Shown piece by piece: positions 46,193-55,263 of a DNA stretch of 64,000 nt (its first letter is position 1; every line of letters begins with the position of its first letter). The stretch is from Thermodesulfobium acidiphilum. Its GTDB lineage: Bacteria > Thermodesulfobiota > Thermodesulfobiia > Thermodesulfobiales > Thermodesulfobiaceae. The notes below the pieces were generated by a model that searched no databases, was not told the origin of the DNA, and saw nothing but the letters and a program-made list of their open reading frames with translations. Position numbers and translations under genes: made by a program. The stretch is from NCBI RefSeq assembly GCF_003057965.1, contig NZ_CP020921.1, positions 1,003,001 through 1,067,000 on the forward strand, read 5' to 3'.

Positions 46193-46244
46193 TAATAAAC
46201 AGAGCGTTCCGTAAAGAATTCTTTACGGAACGCTCTGTTTATTA
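46193..46244. terminator. 52-bp perfect palindrome after iscU
   Basis: The two 26-nt arms are exact reverse complements, centred on GAATTC at 46216-46221 with no unpaired loop. It begins 13 nt after the iscU stop on the minus strand and precedes no gene start directly. A factor-independent terminator is the likely role, although no long T-run follows; a protein-binding site is possible. Confidence 0.7.
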
Positions 46245-46256
46245 ATTCAAGAAATT

Positions 46257-46685
46257 TTATATTTTTGATTGGTGCTCTTTTATAACTTCGGCGTGTGTTC
46301 TTTCCTTCCACAATTCAAGATTATGAGATTTACGGTAATCGTTGATAGCCTTATGTATAGCTTCTTCAGCCAAGACACTACAGTGCATTTTTATAGGTGG
46401 CAAACCATCTAAAGCTTCGGCTACAGCTTTGTTTGTAATATTCCACGCCTCTTCAAGAGTTTTGCCCTTTATCAATTCGCTCGCAATACTTGAAGAAGCA
46501 ATTGCTGATGCACAGCCATAAGTTTCATACTTCACGTCCTCAATAATATTGTCTTTGACTTTTATATATACTTTCATTATGTCACCACATCTGGGATTGC
46601 CTACTTCACCTATTCCATCAGCATCAGGTATTACTCCTACATTTCTTGGGTTCCTAAAGTGATCCATTACCTTTTCACTGTACAT
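46257..46685 (-). CDS. iscU: Fe-S cluster scaffold IscU/NifU-like
   Basis: This 142-residue scaffold has the three cluster-binding cysteines in GNPRCGD, YGCASAIASSS and MHCSVLAEEA. It receives sulfur from the cysteine desulfurase encoded just upstream and builds [2Fe-2S] and [4Fe-4S] clusters. That desulfurase gene is interrupted (see iscS). The genes overlap by 19 nt. The C-terminal NifU domain is absent. Confidence 0.95.
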   Translation of the reverse strand: MYSEKVMDHFRNPRNVGVIPDADGIGEVGNPRCGDIMKVYIKVKDNIIEDVKYETYGCASAIASSSIASELIKGKTLEEAWNITNKAVAEALDGLPPIKMHCSVLAEEAIHKAINDYRKSHNLELWKERTHAEVIKEHQSKI

Positions 46686-47875
46686 GAAGTCTTTTCCTCC
46701 TTACTAACAATTTCGCTCCACAGAGGAGACATGGACCTTCTTTTTTCTACAATTTTTGGCAATACTTCTAAAACATAATCTACATCTTTTTCTTTAGTAT
46801 TTAAACCTAGAGTCATCCTTATAGAACCATGTGCAACTTCGTGAGGTAGCCCAATGGAAAGAAGAACATGTGATGGTTCAAGAGAACCAGACGCACAAGC
46901 ACTTCCTGTAGAAACAAAAACTCCTGCATCTTCTAAATCGAAAAGTAGGGTTTCGCCTTCAACGCCAAGAAAACTAATATTCACGTTGTTAGGTAATCTC
47001 AAATCTCCTACCGGACCATTTAGTTTCGTATTTGGAATCTCATCTAAAATGCCATTAATCAATCTATCTCTTAAAGTAGTCAAACGCTTAATCTCAAAAT
47101 CTTGTTCACTTTGTGCAATTTCAATAGCTTTACCTAAACCAATAATTCCTGGAACATTTTCCGTGCCCGATCTTTTGCCCTTTTCCTGAGAACCGCCATG
47201 AATAAGATTTTCAATTTTTACACCCCTTTTTATATAAAGTACCCCTACACCCTTTGGACCATAAAACTTATGACCAGACATAGACAGCAAGTCAATATTC
47301 ATTAATTTGACATCTATTGGCAAATGCCCAACTGCCTGAACTGCATCAGTATGAAAATATATACCCTCTTCTCTGCAAATTTTTCCAATTTCTGATATTG
47401 GCTCAATCGTACCAATTTCGTTGTTTGCAAACATTATTGAAACCAATATAGTCTTCTCAGTAATAGCATTTTTCAGATCTTCTATGTTTATAAAGCCTTC
47501 AGAGTCGACAGGTAAGTATGTCACAGAAAATCCATTCTTCTCAAGAAACTTACTTGCATTTAGTATTGCATGATGTTCAATCTGTGACGTGATAATATGA
47601 TTTCCCCTGGCTCTATTAGCAAATGCTATGCCCTTAATAGCCCAATTGTCGCTTTCAGAACCACCAGATGTAAAATAAACCTCGTTCTCATCCGAGTTTA
47701 TAACTTTTGCTACTCTCTATCGCGCAAGCTTGATAGCACTTTTGTTAATCTCAGAAAAAGAATACAAGGAAGATGGGTTCGCGAAATTTTCCTTGAAATA
47801 AAGCATCATCTCATCTAAAACACCTTGCCTTACAAAAGTAGTAGCAGCATAATCCATATATATAGATCTCTTCAT
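46667..47875 (-). pseudogene. iscS: cysteine desulfurase iscS with in-frame amber stop at codon 53
   Basis: The full frame from ATG 47875 (behind AAGGAGG) encodes a class V aminotransferase-type desulfurase: YMDYAATT, NPSSLYSFS, TSGGSESDN, IEHHAIL, HTDAVQAVGH, the PLP lysine in SGHKFYGPKG and the active cysteine region STGSACASGSLEPSH. A single TAG (47719-47717) breaks the frame between KLAR and RVAKVIN, where Glu or Gln would be expected. Everything before and after is intact and in the same frame. The downstream part alone (from GTG 47524) lacks the N-terminal PLP-contact region. A point nonsense mutation, suppression or a sequence error are the options. Confidence 0.9.
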
Positions 47876-47993
47876 CTTAAATCCTCCTTAAATTACATTT
47901 TTAATAATATACAATTACTTAAAATTTTCACGAATAAAGTTTACTAATTTACTCAACTATTATTTTATAATAATTTATTATTTTAGTCAACTA

Positions 47994-49688
47994 TTAAATT
48001 TTAAAGTTTGATTTGTCTGTCTTAAAAATCCTGCCCTCTTGAATAACCAGAAGATAATCAGAATATCTTAAGTTCTCAGGCCTATGGGTAGTATAAATAA
48101 TAGTCTTATCGTGAAATCTATTCATAATATTCTCAAATAAGTCTTTTTGTGTGTTTATGTCGATTGCCGATGTGGCCTCATCAAAGATAAAAACTCCTGC
48201 ATTTGTAAGCAAGGCTCTCGCAAGAGATATTCTTTGTCTTTGCCCCTCAGAAAGCATATATCCCCTCTCCCCCACATGAGTGTGGATTCCATCTGGCAAG
48301 TTTTTTACAAAATCATCTAAACATACAATTTTTAAAATCTCATCTATATCGCAATTTGATTTATCAAAATTCGAATATTTTATATTTTCAAGAATCGTTC
48401 CATTAAACAATATTGGTCTTTGTCCAACCAAACAAATGCTGTCTCTGAGTGAACTCAGTTTGAATTCCTTTATATCTTTGTCATTTATGAGTATGTCACC
48501 CATAGTGGGCTCATTAAAGCGAACCAACAAAGAGGCGATTGTAGTCTTACCAGATCCAGACTTGCCAACCAAAGCAACCTTATCAGAACGAAAAATTTTA
48601 AAATTTGCGTCTTTAATTAACAGATTATTAGATTCATACAAAAAGTTGACATTTTTGAACTCAATACAGTTAATTATGTTATCTTTTATACATTCATGTC
48701 CATCAACTATTAGTTCGTTTTCATTTAGGAGAGATAGAACTCTTTTTATACCAGCCCTCGATTCATAATAAAGGCTAATGCTCTGAGAAATGCTGTTAAT
48801 AGGTCCATACAAGGATTCTAAATAAGAAATAAAAATTATCAAGTCTCCAATGGTCAAATCATTTGACAAAACCTGTTTTACCCCAAACCACAATATCACT
48901 GCAGTACCCAGAGCGATTAATACGTTTACAACCCAGGCATGAATAGTTTCAAAAATATTAAGTTGGAGATTTAGACTAAGCGCGTCGCTGCTGGAGGTTT
49001 GAAATTTTTTGTGCTCAGAATCCTCCATATTAAAAATTCTCACGATAGACATGTTGTTTAAGAAATACTCCACAGTAGACAACAGCTTGCTCTCTTTTTC
49101 CCTCAATTTATTTGAAACTTTAAAAATAGCATTATTTAGAAAAGAGATAGACAAAAACAAAACAGGGATAGTAAGGAAGAATACAAATAAAAGCTTTTGA
49201 TTTATTTGAAATATCACAACAAATATTCCAAAGAGAAGAATTATTGAAGAAATCAAAGGAAAAATTATTTTTGTCGCTATAACCTGAATTGACTGAGTGT
49301 CATTTATAGTTCTATATATTATGTCACCTGATGATTTTTTATTAAAATATGATATCTGAATTTTCTGTAATTTTCTATAAATATCCATCCTGAAATCGGT
49401 CAATATTGCGTTTCCAAAATATATTTTAGATATATTATTCAGCAGTACAAACGCGCCTAACAGAAAATATATTAATACAAATGACGCACAAAGAATAAAT
49501 AGTTGAATATCGAAAGGCAGGTGCCCCACAGCGCTAAAAGGCAGATTTTTCTTTTCAATTAGATAATCAAATGCAAATTTTACAGGCCAGGGCTTAAGAA
49601 GTTGAAATAGTTGGATAAAAAGAATCTGAAATAGTATAAAAAACGTAATTTTTTTATAACGAAAGAAATACCTAAAAATACCTTTCAT
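47994..49688 (-). CDS. ABC exporter (fused permease-ATPase), probable graspetide exporter
   Basis: This 564-residue half-transporter has six membrane helices (residues ~1-300) followed by an ATPase domain. The ATPase has Walker A GKSGSGKTT, signature LSEGQRQRISLARALL, Walker B VFIFDEATSAID and H-loop YTTHRPENL. There is no N-terminal C39 peptidase, so it does not itself cut a leader. It lies 11 nt downstream of the ATP-grasp ligase gene and is the third gene of the peptide operon, hence probably exports the modified peptide. General lipid or drug export cannot be excluded. Confidence 0.88.
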   Translation of the reverse strand: MKGIFRYFFRYKKITFFILFQILFIQLFQLLKPWPVKFAFDYLIEKKNLPFSAVGHLPFDIQLFILCASFVLIYFLLGAFVLLNNISKIYFGNAILTDFRMDIYRKLQKIQISYFNKKSSGDIIYRTINDTQSIQVIATKIIFPLISSIILLFGIFVVIFQINQKLLFVFFLTIPVLFLSISFLNNAIFKVSNKLREKESKLLSTVEYFLNNMSIVRIFNMEDSEHKKFQTSSSDALSLNLQLNIFETIHAWVVNVLIALGTAVILWFGVKQVLSNDLTIGDLIIFISYLESLYGPINSISQSISLYYESRAGIKRVLSLLNENELIVDGHECIKDNIINCIEFKNVNFLYESNNLLIKDANFKIFRSDKVALVGKSGSGKTTIASLLVRFNEPTMGDILINDKDIKEFKLSSLRDSICLVGQRPILFNGTILENIKYSNFDKSNCDIDEILKIVCLDDFVKNLPDGIHTHVGERGYMLSEGQRQRISLARALLTNAGVFIFDEATSAIDINTQKDLFENIMNRFHDKTIIYTTHRPENLRYSDYLLVIQEGRIFKTDKSNFKI

Positions 49689-49699
49689 TCTATATAAAG

Positions 49700-50650
49700 T
49701 TAATATCTTAAAAATGGAATGGCATAAAGAGGCGTATCGGGTGAAATTTCATTAATAACTTTATCCAATAGTTTAAGCTTTCTCTCAGAATCTAACCATG
49801 CCCATTGCCCATTTGGGTTTATCTCCAAAAAATAGTACTTATCATCGCTATATAGAAAGTCAAACCTTCCAAAGTGAAGTTTTAGCTCTCTCATAAAATG
49901 AAAAATAGAATCCCTTACACAGTCTGGCAGAATGTGTGGCAACCACATATCAGTAGTAGTATCAACCGATAACTCTCTCCAGTCAATCGTTTTGTCAAGA
50001 AAAGAAGTTCTATCAAGTTCAAAAGCAAATATTTCATCCCTTACAAATACTACCGTAATGTCCTTCTGAGAGTGAACATAATCCTGAATAAACCATGGAC
50101 AATTGACATCTAACTCATTTTGATTCACTTTAGTAGCGAAAATTACCGACCCATCCTCAGAAATTGGCTCAGAGGTTAGGCTCTTAATAATAGTATCACC
50201 TTCTGTATTGAGTTTCTTATCAAAACCATATCTAAAAATATATTTAGGCACATTAAAGAACTTTTTAGCACATTTTAGTTGAACAAATTTTCCCACTCTA
50301 TAATCCACCAGGGGCTCAGTTAAAACAATTTTATTTTCAGACCATAAAAGATTGATTATCTCTCTCATGACATACCATACTTCTATTTCATAGTAGGCAT
50401 CTTCCGGAGATAGAATTTCTTCAGGAAAGAGATCTCTTATTTTGGAAGGCTTTCTCCAAAGAACCTTTCTAATATCTTTATTGGTGATATATCTACCAGT
50501 AAGGTCCTCAATCTTAAATGAATCTTCATCTATAGATATTTTATAATCTTTAAAAATATCAGTATTAAATCTAAATACCTTATCCTCGCCAATATAATAT
50601 ACTAAAAGATCTACAGTCGTATCATATGTAGTAGAAAATATAAATAACAA
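49700..50650 (-). CDS. MvdD/MdnC-like ATP-grasp peptide ligase (graspetide maturase)
   Basis: This ~316-residue ATP-grasp enzyme resembles microviridin/marinostatin ligases, which form ester or amide links between Ser/Thr/Lys and Asp/Glu side chains. Supporting features are VLWRKPSKIRD in the N-domain, TEPLVDYRVGKFVQLKCAKKF, a central ATP-grasp core and the C-terminal metal/ATP motif EINPNGQWAWLD. The start is taken as TTG 50650, because AAGGGGG lies 5 nt upstream and MLFIFSTTYD aligns with the usual N-terminus; an ATG at 50683 would add 11 odd hydrophobic residues. It follows the small peptide gene by 62 nt. Confidence 0.88.
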   Translation of the reverse strand: MLFIFSTTYDTTVDLLVYYIGEDKVFRFNTDIFKDYKISIDEDSFKIEDLTGRYITNKDIRKVLWRKPSKIRDLFPEEILSPEDAYYEIEVWYVMREIINLLWSENKIVLTEPLVDYRVGKFVQLKCAKKFFNVPKYIFRYGFDKKLNTEGDTIIKSLTSEPISEDGSVIFATKVNQNELDVNCPWFIQDYVHSQKDITVVFVRDEIFAFELDRTSFLDKTIDWRELSVDTTTDMWLPHILPDCVRDSIFHFMRELKLHFGRFDFLYSDDKYYFLEINPNGQWAWLDSERKLKLLDKVINEISPDTPLYAIPFLRY

Positions 50651-50712
50651 GTAATCCCCCTTAAAGAAAAAAATTACCCACATCCAACTAATGGATATGG
50701 GCTCAAGTTTAG

Positions 50713-50904
50713 CTAAGAATCCCCTTCAGTTGACTTGCTTTCTCCATCGAACATAGTAGAACTTTTCATGCTGTATTTAATCAACTTAAGATCTTTCCCT
50801 ACCCAGCGCCTTTGCATAATGTGATCGTAAGAACCAGTTTCAGCCAATAATTCTTCTTTTGAAATAGAAATCTTTGCTCTTGCCAAATCCTTTCCCCTTA
50901 ACAT
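50713..50904 (-). CDS. putative graspetide precursor peptide (63 aa)
   Basis: This small basic leader (KDLARAKISISKEELLAETG..HIMQRRWVGKD) is followed by a C-terminal tail rich in exactly the residues that ATP-grasp ligases join: SSTMFDGESKSTEGDS (residues 48-63). There are six Ser/Thr hydroxyl donors and four acidic acceptors plus one Lys. The start is ATG 50904, with GGAGG 9 nt upstream; an in-frame TTG at 50913 overlaps the ribosome site. It is first in an operon with the ATP-grasp ligase and exporter. The precursor role is inferred from context and composition. The sequence does not match a core motif I know. Confidence 0.78.
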   Translation of the reverse strand: MLRGKDLARAKISISKEELLAETGSYDHIMQRRWVGKDLKLIKYSMKSSTMFDGESKSTEGDS

Positions 50905-50949
50905 CCCACTCAACCTCCTTTAATTTAGATTATTCTAATTAGTATTAGT

Positions 50950-50978
50950 AATATACCATAAATAGTGTTGTTATTCAA
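50950..50978 (-). promoter_or_regulatory. promoter of the graspetide operon
   Basis: On the minus strand TTGAAT (50978-50973), 17-nt spacer and TATATT (50955-50950). It lies about 46 nt before the precursor start and is back-to-back with a plus-strand TTGACA at 50981-50986 serving the divergent membrane-protein gene. Confidence 0.6.
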
Positions 50979-51048
50979 GTTTGACAGTAATAATTTTAAT
51001 TAACTTTATGATAAAATTAACACTACAATAAACAATTTAGAGGATAAA

Positions 51049-52164
51049 TTGACTAGATATGAAAAATTAACAATTTTTTCCTTTGTAGCTATTGGCTTTG
51101 TTCTTGGTTTTGCAGGTTCAGTTATTCCTAATCAGAAAAATTTACTTTTATGGACATCTTCTACTTCTTTTCAAATTCAAAGACTTCACATATTTTTCTT
51201 CAATTTAATTGCTGGAGGAACCATAATATTATGGTTCACAAAAAAAGAAACCAATTTCTCAAAAAGCACATGGCTTTATCTGATTATATCTTCTATTTAC
51301 GCTTTCAGCCTCTTTCTGAACCTTTATACAGTTTCATTAATTTCCGGAACTTTATTAATTTTTATAGTTGAGAGCGTAAGAATTAAATATTTTGGCATAT
51401 TACCTTTTGCTTTCTTTGATTATAAAGTAAGAGTTTGTAAAAAATTTCATTTAGCTTCTTTACTTTGTCTCTCAATTGGAATTTTTCTTGCCCAATTAGC
51501 AATTTTAAATAATTACTTTATTAAAATAATACCCCATGATATATTGCCCTTAAATTATTTTTATTTGGGTTTTTCCTTTCCACTATCGTTAATAATTTTT
51601 TCAATTATCTACGATCTGATAGACAATAAAAACACTATAGCCTTTAAGTTACAAAAAGAAATTAGCTTCTGGTTAGTTAATCTTGGTGTCATTACATTTT
51701 TTGTATTCATAATTTTAAAAATAGTTGTTGGAGAATTAATTTGCGCAAGCCTACTAATAATATATATTCTTTTTACAGCTTATTTATTCATAAAAAATTC
51801 TAAACACTTTGAAAACAAAAAATTTCTGTTATCCGGCTTAATGTTTTTAATAATAACTTCTATTACAGGATTCTTAATGATATGCCTACAATTTTTTTAT
51901 TCAAATATTCAAAGTTATCAGACTTTAAATAATTTTTTGCTTCAAATACACGGTTATCTAGCACTATATGGCTGGTCTCTATCTGGTTTAATCGTGATAA
52001 TTCGAAAGTTACATATTAAAAATAAATTTCCAAACAACACAAACATATTTTTCCACTGGTTTTTACTAGCTATTTTAGTCCCCCTCGGAATCTTTAACTC
52101 CTGGTTTGCCCTGTTTTCTGCAATTTTATTTACGTTTTATTTTTGGAAAATTCTCATAAAATAA
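51049..52164 (+). CDS. polytopic membrane protein of unknown function
   Basis: The 371 residues have about ten to eleven hydrophobic segments and little else. Histidines near or in the membrane (RLHIFF, KFHLAS, IIPHD, QIHGYLALYGW, FFHWFL) recall heme-binding integral proteins such as the NnrS/oxidase-like group, but I cannot assign it. TTG 51049 follows AGAGGAT by 4 nt. It precedes the SQR-like gene by 117 nt on the same strand and may work with it in the membrane. Confidence 0.72.
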   Translation: MTRYEKLTIFSFVAIGFVLGFAGSVIPNQKNLLLWTSSTSFQIQRLHIFFFNLIAGGTIILWFTKKETNFSKSTWLYLIISSIYAFSLFLNLYTVSLISGTLLIFIVESVRIKYFGILPFAFFDYKVRVCKKFHLASLLCLSIGIFLAQLAILNNYFIKIIPHDILPLNYFYLGFSFPLSLIIFSIIYDLIDNKNTIAFKLQKEISFWLVNLGVITFFVFIILKIVVGELICASLLIIYILFTAYLFIKNSKHFENKKFLLSGLMFLIITSITGFLMICLQFFYSNIQSYQTLNNFLLQIHGYLALYGWSLSGLIVIIRKLHIKNKFPNNTNIFFHWFLLAILVPLGIFNSWFALFSAILFTFYFWKILIK

Positions 52165-52281
52165 ATAGAAAAATAAATTATTATTAGTAATAATTATTAC
52201 AATCAAACTTAATTTTTCGTATATAGTATATAATATATAAATATTACTATAAACATTTTTTTTAAAAAAGGTGGGTTCTTA

Positions 52282-53727
52282 ATGTCAAAGATTGTAGTTT
52301 TAGGATCTGGAATATCAGGACACACTGCTTCGTGTTTTTTAAGAAAATATTTAGGTAATGAGCATCAGATCACAGTAGTATCTCCAACAAAAAAATATAA
52401 TTGGATTCCTTCTAACGTATGGGTAGGGGTAGGCGATATGAAACCCGATCAGGTACTATTTGATTTAGAACCTATTTATAAAAAAGCAAATATTAATTTT
52501 ATTAATGCAAAAGCAACAAAGATCTATCCTGAAGGTAACAAGTCTATTTCTTCTCCATTCGTTGTAGTAGAAGAAATAAGTTCTAAAAAAGAAAGAAATA
52601 TTGAATATGATTATCTAATTAATGCAACTGGCCCAAAACTTAATTTTGATGCTACAACAGGTTTAGGCCCATCTAGGAATTCTCAATCAATTTGTTCTGC
52701 ATCGCACGCCGTTCAAGCCTGGGAGAATCTTAGCTCTTTAATTAAAGAAATGAAAAACGGTAAAAATAAAACTATCGTTATAGGAGTTGGACATGGAATG
52801 GCTACATGTCAGGGAGCTGCTTTTGAATATCTTTTTAATGTAGAATCAAAACTAAAAAGAGAAAAAGTTAGAGATAGAGCAAGAATAATTTATATAACCA
52901 ATGAATACGAACTTGGCGATTTTGGAATGGGCGGTTTACATTTGAAATATGGTGGTTATATTGCTCACAGTAAAACCTTTACCGAATCACTTTTTGCTGA
53001 AAGAGAGATCTTCTGGATAAAGAGAGCTCATCCATTAGAAATTAGCAAAAATAAAATAAAATATGAAACGCTTGACGGCACCTTTCACGAGTTAGAATTT
53101 GATTTTGCAATGCTGATACCTCCTTTCGCCGGTGTAGGGCTTAAAGCTTTCAATAAAAAAGAGGAGGATATAACTGGTTCTCTATTTTTGCCTAATGGTT
53201 TTATGAAAGTGGATGGAAATTATAATCCTAAACCATATATAGAATGGGATGCAGAAGATTGGCCTAAAACCCTTCAAAACCCAAAATATAAGAATGTATT
53301 CGCTATAGGAATTGCATTTGCACCACCTCATCCAATTAGCAAACCAATGCAAAGTCCTAATAAAACAACAATTTCTCCTACAGCTCCTAGAACTGGAATG
53401 CCATCAGCAATGATGGGAAAAGCTGTAGCTCAAAGTATAGCTAACCTAATAAAGGGAAAAAATAAACCACTACATACTGCAAGTATGGCGAAATTAGGTG
53501 CTGCATGTGTAGCTTCTACTGGAACTGGTTTTTTTTCTGGAACAGCAGTATCAATTACTGTTTATCCCATAGTTCCAGATTTTAAAAGATTTCCTGAATA
53601 CGGTAGAGACCTTAATTTTACCTTTGGAGACATAGGTTTAGCCGGACATTGGATTAAACTACTTCTACACTATGCCTTCATATACAAAGCAAAGCTAAAT
53701 CCATTCTGGTATATAATTCCTGAATAG
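52282..53727 (+). CDS. sulfide:quinone oxidoreductase-like FAD protein
   Basis: This 481-residue flavoprotein is of the SQR/flavocytochrome-c-sulfide-dehydrogenase family. It has the N-terminal FAD loop VLGSGISGHTASCFL, YDYLINATGPKL, a second nucleotide loop around VIGVGHGMATCQGAAFEYLF, and LIPPFAGVGL. The cysteines in MATCQG and GAACVASTG lie where SQR has its redox pair. It would oxidise sulfide and reduce quinone, or handle another sulfur compound. The C-terminus (HWIKLLLHYAFIYKAKLNPFWYIIPE) is amphipathic, suiting membrane attachment. AAAGGTGGG precedes the ATG. Confidence 0.85.
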   Translation: MSKIVVLGSGISGHTASCFLRKYLGNEHQITVVSPTKKYNWIPSNVWVGVGDMKPDQVLFDLEPIYKKANINFINAKATKIYPEGNKSISSPFVVVEEISSKKERNIEYDYLINATGPKLNFDATTGLGPSRNSQSICSASHAVQAWENLSSLIKEMKNGKNKTIVIGVGHGMATCQGAAFEYLFNVESKLKREKVRDRARIIYITNEYELGDFGMGGLHLKYGGYIAHSKTFTESLFAEREIFWIKRAHPLEISKNKIKYETLDGTFHELEFDFAMLIPPFAGVGLKAFNKKEEDITGSLFLPNGFMKVDGNYNPKPYIEWDAEDWPKTLQNPKYKNVFAIGIAFAPPHPISKPMQSPNKTTISPTAPRTGMPSAMMGKAVAQSIANLIKGKNKPLHTASMAKLGAACVASTGTGFFSGTAVSITVYPIVPDFKRFPEYGRDLNFTFGDIGLAGHWIKLLLHYAFIYKAKLNPFWYIIPE

Positions 53728-53740
53728 TGAGGTATTTAAA

Positions 53741-53908
53741 ATGGTAGATAACAGAAAACCTTATGAGCAAGCTTTTTTTGCATCAAAACCCCTCTGGTAT
53801 ACAAAATTCTTAAGAACTTTTCTCCTTTGGCAATTAGTCAAATTTATAATTATTAATATTAAAATGACACTTATGTTACTAAGATCGCATAGAGGCTAAA
53901 AATACTTA
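53741..53908 (+). CDS. small protein with one hydrophobic segment (55 aa)
   Basis: This short frame begins 13 nt after the SQR-like gene, with GTGAGGT about 7 nt before the ATG. The product (MVDNRKPYEQAFFASKPLWY..) has a hydrophilic start and a hydrophobic stretch TFLLWQLVKFIIINIK. It may be a membrane partner of the SQR-like enzyme. Its stop overlaps the convergent selA stop by 3 nt. No homologue is recognised. Confidence 0.55.
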
Positions 53909-55255
53909 AGACATCTCGCTTAAAGCTTGTAAAATAAAATCAAGTTCTTTAGAATAAACTGTTTTCATGTCCAGAAAGTAAAAGTCATCTAATACTCTGC
54001 CTATTATTGGTATACTTCTTCTTGTCAAGAAGGTTTCTATATCCTTCGTAGATAATATTTTATGTTTAATGCCAATTCCTATGGTTTTGAAAAAACTTCT
54101 AGGAGTAGAACCTCCTCCAAGCCTTCCCTCACTTTCAAAAATTTCTAAAGTAAGATTCTTATTTTTAACGTTACTAATAATATATTTTGCATCTTGAATC
54201 ATTTCATCTATGGTTTTTGCAAGCATTCTATAAACAGGTATTTCTTCGTATCGTTTGTCAAGATATAGTCTCAAAGTTCCTTCAAGTGCGCATAAAGTCA
54301 TCTTGTCAACTCTTAAAACTCTCATTAAAGGATTTTTTCTAATCCTCTCAATTAACTTACTTTTTCCTAAGATTATCCCGCATTGCCCTGCTCCCAGAAG
54401 TTTATCTCCAGAAAAACTTACAATATCTGTACCTTTTTGAATGCTTTCTTGAACAGTTGGTTCATAATTTAAACCATATTTTCTCAGGTCAATCAGGCAT
54501 CCACTACCTAAATCCTCAAAAAATAAGATATTTTTTTTCCTGGCAAGATTTGATAATTCTTCCATTTTAACACTTTGAACAAATCCCTCTTGATAAAAAT
54601 TGCTTTGATGAACCTTCATAATAGCACCAGTTAATTCACTTATATTGTTCTCATAATCCCTTAAATGAGTTTTATTAGTGGTACCCACTTCCTTCAGAAT
54701 TGCTCCAGAAGATGTTATTACATCTGGAATTCTGAAAGATCCTCCTATTTCAATAAGTTCAGATCTCGAAATTAACACTTCTTTTTTGTTAAGAAGAGTA
54801 TTTAAAGTTATATAAACAGCAGCAGCATTATTATTTACTACCGTTGCATCTTCAGAACCAGTTAAAGCTATAAGGATATCTCTAATTAACAAATCTCTTC
54901 TTCCCCTCTTGTTATTAAAAAGATCATATTCAAGATTAGAATAATTAGTAGCTATTTCAGCCACTTCTTTAGCCACTGAATCATTTAGAGGAGATCTGCC
55001 AAGATTAGTATGTATAATAATTCCCGTAGCATTAATAACTCTTTTTAAAACAGATTTATTTAAAAAATTTAACTTTATCTTTATATTTTCAATAATTTTA
55101 TCTTTAGTAATATTTTTACCGCTTCTAATAGCTTCTCTTGCTATTTCTACTTCTCTTTGGCTAATCAATACACACAAATCGTGCGGAACATTAATATCGT
55201 TTCTTTTTATTTCTTTAAGGATATAAGATATAGATGGAATTTGATGAAAATCCAT
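53906..55255 (-). CDS. selA: L-seryl-tRNA(Sec) selenium transferase
   Basis: SelA converts Ser-tRNA(Sec) to Sec-tRNA(Sec) with selenophosphate. The 449 residues match the family: VINATGIIIHTNLGRSPL, NNAAAVYITLN, SELIEIGGSFRIPD, LKEVGTTNKTHLRDYE, FFEDLGSGCLIDLRKYGL and the PLP lysine in SFSGDKLLGAGQCGIILG. selB, selC and selD are not in the window. No gene here has an obvious in-frame UGA for selenocysteine. Confidence 0.97.
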   Translation of the reverse strand: MDFHQIPSISYILKEIKRNDINVPHDLCVLISQREVEIAREAIRSGKNITKDKIIENIKIKLNFLNKSVLKRVINATGIIIHTNLGRSPLNDSVAKEVAEIATNYSNLEYDLFNNKRGRRDLLIRDILIALTGSEDATVVNNNAAAVYITLNTLLNKKEVLISRSELIEIGGSFRIPDVITSSGAILKEVGTTNKTHLRDYENNISELTGAIMKVHQSNFYQEGFVQSVKMEELSNLARKKNILFFEDLGSGCLIDLRKYGLNYEPTVQESIQKGTDIVSFSGDKLLGAGQCGIILGKSKLIERIRKNPLMRVLRVDKMTLCALEGTLRLYLDKRYEEIPVYRMLAKTIDEMIQDAKYIISNVKNKNLTLEIFESEGRLGGGSTPRSFFKTIGIGIKHKILSTKDIETFLTRRSIPIIGRVLDDFYFLDMKTVYSKELDFILQALSEMS

Positions 55256-55263
55256 TTTTTCAC

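Noticed and set aside
46194..46243. HspR HAIR operator in the long palindrome
   Set aside because: It lacks CTTGAGT/ACTCAAG and lies 72 nt or more upstream of the dnaK -35 box, next to iscU.
46667..47524. Shorter desulfurase starting at GTG 47524 as the real gene
   Set aside because: The frame upstream encodes the conserved N-terminal half of IscS from a good ATG, so the short form is a result of the amber stop.
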